This document shows positions 1-11,658 of a stretch of DNA of 64,000 nt, in pieces. The stretch comes from Blastomussa wellsi. Its lineage: Eukaryota; Cnidaria; Anthozoa; Scleractinia; Plerogyridae. The stretch lies in assembly GCA_947652115.1 (NCBI GenBank), contig OX393562.1, positions 11,374,646-11,438,645 on the forward strand, in the 5' to 3' direction. The position numbers were made by a program, and so were the translations under genes. Each line of letters starts with the position of its first letter. Positions within the stretch are counted from its first letter, which is position 1. The notes beneath the pieces are model-generated. The model was not told the origin of the DNA, searched no databases, and worked only from the letters and a program-made list of their open reading frames with translations.

Positions 1-53
1 TATACCATAGCTAGTATTTAATAATCATGATTATACTATTTTAAAGTCTTCCC

Positions 54-174
54 CATGGGATGGACAAGCATCCCATCCAGGGGGGAGTAGAAATACCCCT
101 AGTCGCTTCATGCTATGGAAACCGGAGATAAGCGCCGGCCTGATGAGCCACTTAGGCTTGAATGCAGAATGTAC
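54..174 (+). repeat. SINE 3' fragment (same family as the copy at 12421-12728)
   Basis: The stretch with GGATGGACAAGCATCCCATC, a G run, TCGCTTCATGCTA and GCCGGCCTGATG aligns through its length with the tail half of the minus-strand SINE at 12421-12728. Only the body/tail is present; the tRNA-like head is missing, so it is a 5'-truncated copy. It lies downstream of the last visible exon of the host gene. Confidence 0.65.
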
Positions 175-1481
175 ACTTTTTGTTAAAAAAATAGTGGCAT
201 GAACAATCTTTTGCATAATAGGTCCTGGATTGAACACTCAGTCTACATGTGTGTCACATAATTTCGTTTCTGACATGTGAATGTATGTTTACATGTTCTT
301 GAAGGTTTTACATTTTATACCTGAATCCTTTTCCTTCTTTTTCTTGTCTTTCCTGTGTAAAAAGAAGTAATTTGTGAGATATCATTTGGAAGTTGACTTC
401 ATCTAATAGACCATCAATGTATAAGGCATGATTAATTAAATAATTAGTTACTGCCAGTTTCAATGCTTCCACATTTGCTTGTTTCATGGGCCTCGACTAT
501 CCTAAGGGAGAACGGTTACAGTGCATTTCATTTAACCAGTAGGTCATTTTACCAAATGATGTATGGGAGATTTAAACAAGGAGCGATTCTATATAACGAG
601 GCTGAGCGGCTCAGCCTTTCAATCACAAATCGATTTTATTGGTTGAGAACTGAACTCAACTGGTTTTCTTTGTTGTGGCGTGATCCGAACTTGTCTCTTC
701 TTATAATTAAAAAAAAAGAATTCAATATTATCTAGACCCTCGTGAATAGAACTGTTCCTTTTGTCGTTTGGGTGCAAACAATAGAAATAAATGGAAAGAG
801 GAAGATACATGTAACTGTCATACATTATTCTGTGAAATTACAGAATTTCCTTGCGGCAAGTTTGAGCAAGCTTGAACAGGCGTGCTTTCCTGGTTTGTCC
901 ACAATTAGACAGTCATTGGAAGTCATACCTAAACATCGTTATTCGTCTTTTGTTTGGATTCTTAGCCCATGAAGCCATGTACTTAAATAATTGATGTGTT
1001 CAGCACTGTCCGTTTGAGCTTTCATGTCGCAACAGTGTTTGTGTGTGGAATTTTCAAGATTTGTGTATAAATTTCTGTTTAAAATTGTTTAACTTTTATG
1101 GAAAAAGATTATTAGTGGTATATATTGTATTTGAGGTTGTTAATTCCGCACAAAGAAACAGGGCTCGCAATTAAAAAGAAAAATTTGCGGAGCTTTTCTG
1201 TTTGAAGACCGTCACTCCGACACGGCTGTTTAAAATTGAAGTGAAGAAAATGCTAGACGGGGCCTTTTTATAGGCTCGCTCCGTGTTTAAGGTATCACAT
1301 TTCATTTTTATGAAAAAGAAAAGAAATAAGATCTTGGTCCCTGCATTGTTCCAAATCATTAATTGCATTGATGATTTTTAGAAGTGACTCAAATATGAGT
1401 TCGCTAAAAAGGGTGATGCATGAACCAAACTCAACATAGAAGGCACTGATTAATGAGTACAACTTGCCGCAACCAACTTAC
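175..1481. other. non-coding, part of host gene intron
   Basis: AT-rich sequence with short ORFs only and none that looks like protein. It should lie inside the host PX-domain gene, downstream of exon 5. No SH3-type exon with matching splice sites was found here, so the next exon is probably beyond the left edge. Confidence 0.5.
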
Positions 1482-1576
1482 TCTTTAGGAGGTAGGTCTA
1501 TGTCCTCTGAATGTGGCTCAAAAAATTTCACAACAATGTCACAAGCTGATATCTTGGGTTGCAATGAGATAAGATC
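1482..1576 (-). CDS. SH3PXD2-like exon 5 (end of PX domain)
   Basis: 95-nt exon with acceptor TTCACTTCAG and donor GTAAGT. It encodes [19 protein letters not shown] and the following [13 protein letters not shown]. It leaves phase 2, so at least one more exon lies to the left. Confidence 0.85.
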
Positions 1577-4500
1577 CTGAAGTGAATAAATTATATTAAT
1601 AACTTGATGAATAAATGATATAATTTGATATAATTTAATGATATAATGTGATTTGGTTTCATTTGTGCTAATGGTCCCAATTAGTATGTCAGTGCTAGAT
1701 ACAGTTGACACTAAAATAAAGTTCATTATTATTAAGGACAGTAACTTACAGGACAACAGGATTCTGAATCATAATTATGAAGTCGGTCACCTCAGACTAG
1801 CCCCCAAATTTTACAATTTCCAGTTTTTGTGGAAAAGTGTGGGCTAACCACCAACTTTCCAGTAAACTTGCAAACAGAAACTGGGGTTTAACTTTCCTAA
1901 CCTTGCAGTAGTCACTGATGGGTTCCTTCCGTCGCAATGCCACATCTCGCACATGGCTTCTGCCAAAGATAATTTTACCTACACATTGAAACAAACCAAA
2001 ATCATTACTACAAAACATTAGACTTGCTGGGCGAGGAAACAAGTACTGACTTCAGTTCCAACTCTGCTGTTCTCAATTTTTACTAGTATCCAAAAATCAG
2101 ATGCTTGAAGGGAAATGACATTGTGAAACCAGTGTCAAACATGTGAACACAGTCAGTAAAATTTGGTTTTGGTCTAGTCACTTTAACGGTTGACAAAAAT
2201 GTATATAATGCTCTAATTGGTTAAGGCATATTGTATAAGTTTATAAACCAGTTATTAAATGACCCACCAAATAAAAAAAACCACAGCAAACACGAGAAAC
2301 CTAAAAGTTGTACAATGAATTGAAAATGACAAACTGAAAACAACATCAATATAATAGTAAGTTTAAAATGGATAAAAGTAATTCAAACTGAATACATGTA
2401 ATTAGCAACTCACATGTTGCAGAGCTCTTAAGATGAGAAATTCAGTTGAGAAATCATCGATCAATGAGGGTTAATTGACAATTGACAGAGATATCGGATG
2501 TCCTTCATAATCGAGTGCATGGCCTACTCTCGAGACAAGGCAAGGCCTAATCTCCCAGTTCAAGCCATGTTTTACACCAACTAAAAATATGATCACAATA
2601 TATGGAAAATCAGTTTTAAATGCACAGGTGTGAGACTCACATATACAGAGGACAGGCTATAATGTGGCAGCTAGGTTTCAAAAATTATCACAAATTGAAC
2701 CGTACCTGGTAAAAATGGTAAAATCCTTTTAGAAGGATCTTTGACTCCACTCTCATCGGGGAATTCTTCTAAAAGTTTGGTCTGTTAAAATAAGAGACAC
2801 TATAAAAGAAAACTAAACTGGTTCACTTCTACATCTACAATTTCATAACTAGAGGTTTACACTGACATCACCCCCTAGAAGGAAGTGCTAGTACTAGCTA
2901 GTGATCATTTGAAATCCTGATGTGGACACGTAGCATGATGTATTCTTATTGGCAAGTATATTATATTGGCTGAATGGTTAGAGTGTTGGATTTGAATTCT
3001 GTAAGTCGTGAGTTCAGATCCCATTCTAAGCACTAGCTGGTGTCATTCAATATACACTTCTAACTAGCCAACTGATCTGCCTCCTTCCAGTTAGGATTCT
3101 TAAAGTGCACCTAGCCCCAAAATATTTTTTTGCTAAAATAAACCTTTGCACCGGCTTGAGATGCATTGCACCTTTGGTTTTGCCTTTTAACCAAATTCTG
3201 AATATTTATAGAATTCAAAAGTTACGAAAACCTGTGTCTCATATAATCCACGACTGAGTCAGAAGGGGCGTGGGTCTATTCCTGATTTGACATCACAAAT
3301 GCATGTTTACAAAGACTCGATGCAATGCAAATTCAAATCAGAAATAGACCCACAGCCCTACTGACTTGGTCATGGAACAAATAATGCACAGTTTTTCTTA
3401 ACTTTTGAATGCTTTAAATAGTCAGAATTTGGAAAAAGGGAGAAAGGACCGGTGCAATGTGTTTCGAACTGGTGCAAAGGTTCATTTTAGCGAAAAAGTA
3501 TTGGGGTTTAACCTAGTTATGTTTATTTACTAAATGGGATTTACCGGTTTATTTGCATGGGCCAAGAAAAGCCCTTATCAGGGAATGATAAATTAAGTTT
3601 ACTTATTGTAATTATTTTATATTGCTTTAGCCAAGCCTAAAAGCAGGGCTCTATATTTTTTACTGATTCTTAATAACTGAATGCTAGCAATTGAAACATC
3701 AGATTTTTTCAAATAAACTTCACTGTAGTGCAAATAATCTACTATATAAACTTCATAAATGATGTAAACTAATTTAGATTAAGAGATGGTATAGAGATGG
3801 CTAGATGAGACAAAATATATCGTTGTTGATTAAGATTTAATTTCTTGCAACTACTAACTAGGGGAGAGTTGCACACAAATATTGAACATGCAACAACATT
3901 TTTAATTTCGCTGGCTAGCTACTTGAAGTTTGAATTTATCCCATAAAATCTCCCACAGAAGTAAAGAAATTCAAACAGTGTGTTCAAGTGAGGTTTACCA
4001 AAGTGCTGGGCAACGAAAAAACAAAAACTTGACTAAAATTAACTTTTACATAACCTAAATTTGTTCTAAGCCATAACACATGCTGTGAATTACAAACTGG
4101 CTGGTTTGAAGTAATTTAAAACATTTACCTGCCTATCTTCATCTTTGTCAAGTTGAATATTTTGTAGAGATGAATAAGTTTACTGTAAAAGTTGTTCAAT
4201 GTGTACAAACCGCAAGAGACAAAAGAAAATTGACAAAAATATTGAAGAAAAGATTTGAATTTTAATGCATATACCTGAGCAACCTATACCAGTGCAGCCA
4301 TGTCCATTTCAATTAGAATCAATCTCAGGCCTGCAATAAGTGAGATGGTACATGTACATGTGTAACACCACGCAACTACTCAGGAAAGATGCCATAGCAA
4401 AAAAACTCAAAATAATTAATCGTCAACTCCAACTGCAGAAATTGTGTTGAGAACGACTATTAAAAATTACAAAATCCTGCGCAAAAACCTGAACTCTATC

Positions 4501-7500
4501 ATCGCTACATTGACGACTGTATCGGCGCTACCTCTTCTACCAGTGAGGATCTTACTCAATTTATAACCTCTGTTAATTCGTTTCATCCTGCCCTTAAATA
4601 TACCTGGGAAATTTCCGATACTTCCTTAGCATTCCTGGATATCAAAGTTTCTATTGAAGGCAACAGCTTATGCACCAGTGTGCACTACAAACCCACAGAT
4701 TCTCATAGCTATTTGTTGTATTCATCTTCACATCCATCACATGTCAAGAATTCCATTCCTTATTCTCAGTTTCTTAGACTTCGCCGTCTTTGTAGTGACG
4801 ACTCTGATTTTTCCTTAAAATCAGAGGAAATGTGCAATTTCTTCGACAAACGCGGCTATCCTGCTTCTGTTGTTCAAGCGGGCCATCATCGCGCCCAGCA
4901 AATTGATCAACAGTCAGCACTACAAACGTCACAGAGAGAAAACAACGATAGAATTCCATTCACCCTCACATTTCACCCTCACAACCACGCAGTTAAATCC
5001 ATCATTCTCAAAAACTTTAAATTACTTCAAAATGATCCTGACACTGGTAGAATCTTTTCGCAACCTCCATTAATTTCATTTAAACGCGACAAAAACATAG
5101 GTAACTTTTTAGTCAGAAGTGCATTCCAAACTAGTGATCAACCCGAAACTTTTTAATGCGCTCGCGCACAATGCAAAACATGCCCTTTCATTCTCAACGT
5201 TGACAAAATATCAGGACCCAAGCGAAATCACTGATCATTTCACCTGTACCTCAGCCAATGCCATCTACTGTATAACTTGCACTCTTTGCAAAAAGTTATA
5301 CATCGGCGAAACAGGGAGACGACTTGGCGTCCGATTCCGAGAACACCTTCGTGACATAGAGAAAGACGACAAAAATGCATCGAAACCTGTCGCGAGACAC
5401 TTCAATCTCCCAAATCATTCTAAGCAACATATGGCAGTCTGCGACCTTTCCCTTCACCAAGGAAACACGGAAAGCCGTAAAACTCTAGAACAAAAATTTA
5501 TTTTTCAAATCGGCACTCTTAATCCTCACTGTATCAATGAACGCTTTTCATTCAACTAATTTATTCCGAAGTTTTCACGTTACCAGGCACCAGCCAATAG
5601 CGAAGCTCCATCTTTCTGTATATAAAAACACACGACACACAATTCCTTGATTCGCTCCGACGAAGGGCTAACGCTCGAAACGTCAGCTCTTGAATCTCTT
5701 TACGGTGGCCAATTGACATTATCAACCCAGTTGATAAAACCAAATTATATTAAAAAAAACAGGTGACCTTGATGTGCTCTTAACCTGAGACTGTAATATG
5801 GTATCTGATACTGGCTACCTTGTTGACAGATGCAAGCTTGTGCTTCCTCTGGAGCAAGTCAGGGCTTGACAATAATTTTTAAACTTCCTTGCCTAGTGGC
5901 TATTAGTGGTTTTCAATAGTCACCAAATCAAAAACTAAATTTGAAAATCCAACTACAGAAGCTAAGAACTTCAGATAGTGTAGATGATAAGTAAATAAAC
6001 AATTTCTCCAAGTCTCATGGCTGTGCGGTGTGCCGTGAGCGAGCTACTTGCCGAAACATTTTACACAAATTTTTAAAGCTCAGTATTGAGACGCCATATT
6101 AGTGTCCTTCTAAGGGGCACAAATATAGCCGCCGTGATGCCGAAGAAACCATCTGGAATTCAGTTGTGCTATAATGGCGACTACTTTTGGCTCTTGAGCT
6201 AATTTATACTTCCACATAAACACCACTTATTATATCTGAAATGTTCAAACTGCTGAAAATTGAAAGGATAGCCTTTTTCTAAACAAAACAGCTTTGTCAC
6301 GGCACTCAGCTTGATGTCACATATGGCAAAGAACTCCAATAATCACTCCAAGATGGAGGACACTATCGAGCTGAAAATTTGCGAAAAGATATATTTTTAG
6401 TCCACCTTACACCTAGTGGCAATGAAAGTTTAATAGGCCTAGTGAATTTTTATTTCAGAATTTTATGACATCACATGAAAACCAAGAATAGTGACAACAG
6501 ATGTTACCAGCCACATTTTTTGCTAGCCCAGCATTGATGTTGGCTAGGTCCAATAACATGAGATGTCCACAATGCAATTCTGACAAGGGTGAAAGTGAAT
6601 GAGATGGAAGATGGCCTGAAAGAACTCAACAAGCAAGTGAATGAGCTTAACTCTGCCAACGAAAAAGTGAAAGAGAATTGTGAGAAGGCATGTAAAACGC
6701 GGTATCAAGCTCTCGAAGATAAATTATTATACGCCGAAGTTTATTCAAGGCGTGAAAATTTGCGTTTCTACGGAATTCACGAAGCAGAGGAACAGGAAGA
6801 TTCACTTAGCGTCCTAAAATCTTTCTTGGAGAGTAAACTAGAAATCGACTCAGGGGACATCGAATTCCAGCGAGTCCATAGAGTAGGCAAAATAAATGAT
6901 GATGGACGTCCAAGACCAATAATTGCTCGTTTTCTTCGCTACAGTGATAGAGAGTGTATTTTTTCAAAAGCCAGGGATTTAAAGGAAACTGGATATGGAA
7001 TTTCTGCAGACTTTCCGAGAGAAATTGTAAGAAGAAGAAAAGAGCTTGGGAAGAAACTTTCCGACGCAAGAAAAGATGGTAAGCGAGCCTATTTTAGTCG
7101 GGCCGAGCCGGACAAATTGTATGTTGACGGAGTACTGATTGCTTTGTAAAAGATTATCTAAGTTACTATTATTACCAGTCTGTCATCTCACGGCCTAGGT
7201 AGTATCTATATTTGGCAAATTAAATAGGATAATGTGCATGGAGTAAGCTTAATTCCTAAATTTCAGAAGAAATAATATTTTTCTTCGCTCTACATTAGTT
7301 ATGTTTTCTCGGTATGTACGGGTCTTTATTGTTTGTTTAGCTGTAATTTTGCCACCTCGATTCGTTCAATGGCAGCAATACAGTTTTCTCTGGCTGCCCC
7401 TTTGTATGTGTTGTTACCGTGTGTGTTTTGTTTCTTTATTTTTTGGTAAGCTTACTTGTAGGACAGGCCAGTTTCGGGACAAAATTTTTGGTTATTTAAT

Positions 7501-10500
7501 GTTTTTCAAATTAAGAAAGGCTACAAAAAGTGTTTATGATGTTAAGTGGCAAGACTGGGTGATTACAATTAATTCGAAAACGTATGGGCATAAATTTTAA
7601 ACTTTTGTCTTTAAATGCTCGGGGGATTCGGTCATTTGAAAAACGTAAAGCCGTTTTTGCATGGCTTATGAATCAACAAGCAGATATTTGTTTCTTGCAA
7701 GAAACGTATAGTACAAAGGAGATAGAAAACAGTTGGAAAATGCAATGGAAAGGTGATATGTTTTTTTCCCATGGTTCTGAGCATAGCAGGGGTGTTCTTA
7801 TATTAGTTAAAAATTCCTTAGAATTTGAATTAAAATCCGTGCGTCAAGATAGTCAGGGGCGGTTCCTTCTTTTGGAAGCGATAGTGCAAGACCAGAAATT
7901 TGTTTTTTTAAACGTTTATGCTCCAAACAAAACGAGCGAACAAATTTTATTCTTTGACCAGATCAAAGATGAACTGGATAGAATGGATATTGATGATGAA
8001 TGTAGGATTGCAGCTGGTGGAGATTTCAATGTTATCCTCGATTCGAAGCTTGACGGCCAGGGCGGTAATCCAAAACTAAAGGAAACGGTTAATTTAATCG
8101 AGAATATTTGCCTGACACATGACTTAGTTGACATTTGGAGAGTTAGAAACCCGACACTGAAACGTTTTACGTGGAGTCAGAAAAAACCGTTAGTGCAAAG
8201 AAGGCTTGATTTTTGGTTAGTTGATGATGCTCTTCAAGAGGATGTTGATCAGACTGGTATTATACCCTCAATCAAATCCGATCATTCGGCAATTGTACTG
8301 GTCATTAAAAGTATTGAGAACCAAACACATGGTCCTTCCTTTTGGAAGTTTAACGCAAGTTTATTGAACGATGGCGATTATGTGGCTCTGATAAAAAACA
8401 ATTATCCCGTATGGCTAGAAGAATTCAAAGAGGTTGTGGACCCCAGATTATTTTGGGATCTTATTAAGTATAAAATAAGGCAGGTCACCATTGCTTATAG
8501 TAAAGAAAAGGCAAGAGAAAGGAAAGCGAAATTGTCAGAGACCGAGAAAAAGCTACAACATTGTCAAGAACTATATGATGAGGATCCGTCAACTGAAAAT
8601 ATGAAGGAATTGGAGATTTTGAAAACTGAATATGACCTTCTCTATGATTACATTGCTCAAGGAGCAATAGTTCGATCAAGAGCAAGGTGGTATGAACAGG
8701 GAGAAAAAAGTAACAAGTACTTTTTAAATTTAGAAAGTTCAAGAGGGAAAAAAAGTTCCTTGCGAAAATGTTTTGTTAATGATCAAACTCAAACAACAAA
8801 TCCTGAATCCATTTTAAATGAACTTTGTAGATTTTATTCAAATTTATACCAGGAAAATCCTGACTCGTGGAGTGAAACACAAACAGATTCTTTTTTGAGA
8901 GGAATTTCCATGCCCAAGCTCTCTGATGCCCAAAAGTTTGAATGTGAAGAAAAACTTGCTATAAGTGAATGTTATAACTCATTAAAAACTTTTCAAAAGA
9001 ACAAAACGCCCGGCAATGATGGTCTTACAGCAGAGTTCTATTTAGCATTTTGGCCAATCTTTGGGAAGCATTTAGTTGCCTCTTTTAACTATTCACACGA
9101 TCATGGAGAACTCTCGAATTCCCAAAAACAAGCAGTCATTACTTTATTGGAAAAAAAGGGTAAGGATAAAAGATTTATCAAAAATTGGAGACCAATATCA
9201 CTAATCAATGTCGACACAAAAATTGCCTCCAAAGCCCTGGCCAAACGTTTGGAATCAATTCTACCGGAATTGATTCATTGTAATCAAAATGCCTATGTAC
9301 AAGGAAGATCGATTTTTGATGCTGTAAGAACAATAGAGGATGTAATTGAATATACTAAACATACGAATAACGCAGGAATCCTGATTACAATAGACTTTGA
9401 AAAAGCCTTTGATTCAGTAAATCATAAGTTTCTATTTAAAGTTCTCCAAAAATTCAATTTCGGTTCATCTTTTATTCAATGGATTCGCACTCTTTATTCA
9501 AGAGTGTCTAGTTGTGTAATTAACAATGGCTTCGCTTCAAATTATTTTATGATTAAAAGAGGGGTGAGACAAGGTGACCCTTTATCACCATTGCTATTCA
9601 TCTTAAGTTTAGAAGTTCTTGCATGTAGCATTAGACAAAATGAGAAGATTGAAGGGATTAAAATTGGAAAGGAGGAGGTCAAATTGGCATTATTCGCCGA
9701 TGATCTGTCTTGCTTTGTGAAAAATAGATCGTCTTATGAGCAATTAAATACCAGCTTAGGAAACTTCACTGCTATTTCTGGTCTTAAGGTCAACTCAGAA
9801 AAGACTGAATTTTTCTGTCTAGGTCCAAAGAAACTAGAATCTTTTCCCTATGAATTCAAGACATCATTAAAAATCTTAGGTGTGTATTTCAGTTATAACC
9901 AGTTATTGAGGAAAAAAGACAATTTTGAGGGAATTTTAAATTCTGTCAAGAAAACACTTAACATGTGGAAGTGGCGAGGACTAACACTCGTGGGAAAAAT
10001 TCAAATAGTCAAAACTTTTGCCATTCCAAAATTTATGTCAAAAGCAGCTCTAGTTTATGTTTCAAAGGATCTTATTCAAGCGGTGAACAAAGAATTGTAC
10101 GGTTTTATTTGGAATGGCAAAGACAAAGTTAAGCGTTCTGCGTTGATCAATGATATTGAACATGGTGGTCTTAAGATGCTCGATATTGAATGTATGATCA
10201 AAGCCCAAAGAATAATGTGTTTAAAGAAGTACATTGAAGACTATGTTAGTCCCTGGAAAATCTTGTTGGATCACTATTTAAGGAATTTGGGTGGTAAATT
10301 TGTTCTGAAGTGCCAGTTTGATACTTGTAAATTGCCCGTATCCCTTCCGGCGTTTTACAAAGACTGTTTAGACGTATGGTCTTCTCTTACTAAGACAGAT
10401 GTTGAATCATATGGTGATATAATGAATCAAGTGATTTGGAATAATAAGAATATACTTAGAGATGGTAAATCAATATATCAACCCGTGTTTCACAAATGTG

Positions 10501-11624
10501 GAATACGTAAAGTAGGTGACTTAATCTCGAATGACCGCGTATTCCTTAAAAGTGAGAAAGTTGTACAAGCCCAATTATCTCAAAGTCAGCTTTTCGTCTT
10601 GATGGGTATAGTTAATACATTACCTAGTGAGTGGCGCTCTATTATGAAAGGAAATGTGTTTACTCCACCATTACCGTTGAAAGAAAGCTTTCATTTTTTG
10701 TCAGTAAAGGGTGAGATAATAGACATTCTTAATATCCGTTCAAAAGATGTGTACAGGGAATTTTGTTCCTATAAGTCAACCCCGCCTACTGCTCAAGCCA
10801 AATGGGAAGGCGAATATCCAAGCCTTCTGGGTGAGTGGACAAAAATATACTCTTTGCCTTTTAAGGTTTCTCTAGATACAAAATTGAGAGCTTTTCAATA
10901 CAAGTTTTTAAATCGTATTATATATATGAATGATAAACTGTTTGCCTTCAAAATTATAGACTCCCCGTACTGCACGTTTTGTAAAAATGAAGTGGAATCC
11001 CCAGAGCATTTATTTTTCTCTTGTAAAGTTGTAGATATGTTTTGGAAAGAGGTTTTATCGTGGATAGCCCTTCTTAGTAATGAAGTAAAGGACATTTCTT
11101 TTCATGACGTCTTTTTTGGTAAATTTAATGTTCATAAAGACTTTATGATAATAAATCACATACTTTTATTAGGAAAATTTTTTATTTATAGGTGCAAATT
11201 AGATAAAAAAGAACCATCACTTGAAGTTTTTAAAGTTAAATTGAAAGCTACCTACAAATTAGAACTTTATGTTGCTAGGAAAAACGATGTTCTCTCAAAG
11301 CATTATGCAAAATGGGAGGCATTTATTTCGACTCTTTCTTAATCCCTCTTTCCATTACATACTTGATCAACGCGTCTTTCATTTTTGCCGCTCACTACTA
11401 CATTATATTATACTATATTACCGACATAATACACAAGATACTTAAACATACCCAGCGTGCGTTGTTAATTTATCCTTATTGGCCTGGCTCTTTGTTTTTA
11501 AAAATACTTTACAGCTTATTTTTTGTTTGTATTTTCGTATTGTAAGTGCTTGTACCATAATATTTTTGATAGTGTTACGTATTGTAAGTAAAAAGAGAAA
11601 TAAAAAAAATTATAAAAAAAAAAA

Positions 11625-11658
<34 letters not shown>

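Larger units (their letters stand above)
6585..11656 (+). mobile_element. L1/Tx1-type LINE with target-site duplication
   Basis: The insertion is bounded by AATTCTGAC at 6576-6584 and again at 11655-11663, directly after a ~65-nt A-rich tail. This is the signature of target-primed reverse transcription. The 5' junction falls inside ORF1, so the copy is 5'-truncated. ORF2 is complete. The exact target duplication, long A tail and unbroken ORF2 point to a recent insertion. It lies in intron 2 of the host gene, antisense to it. Confidence 0.9.

Noticed and set aside
463..735. 90-codon plus-strand ORF near the left edge
   Set aside because: Composition looks random, no splice or domain support, and it lies in an intron of the minus-strand gene.
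2961..3030. functional tRNA gene
   Set aside because: Boxes A and B are recognisable but acceptor and anticodon arms do not pair, so I list it only as a tRNA-like repeat.
7301..7600. 99-codon plus-strand ORF between LINE ORF1 and ORF2
   Set aside because: It is Phe/Cys-rich without any known motif and overlaps the ORF2 start. It fits an untranslated spacer better than a gene.
8485..8742. minus-strand ORF inside LINE ORF2
   Set aside because: Shadow of the coding strand; the plus-strand frame carries clear motifs here.
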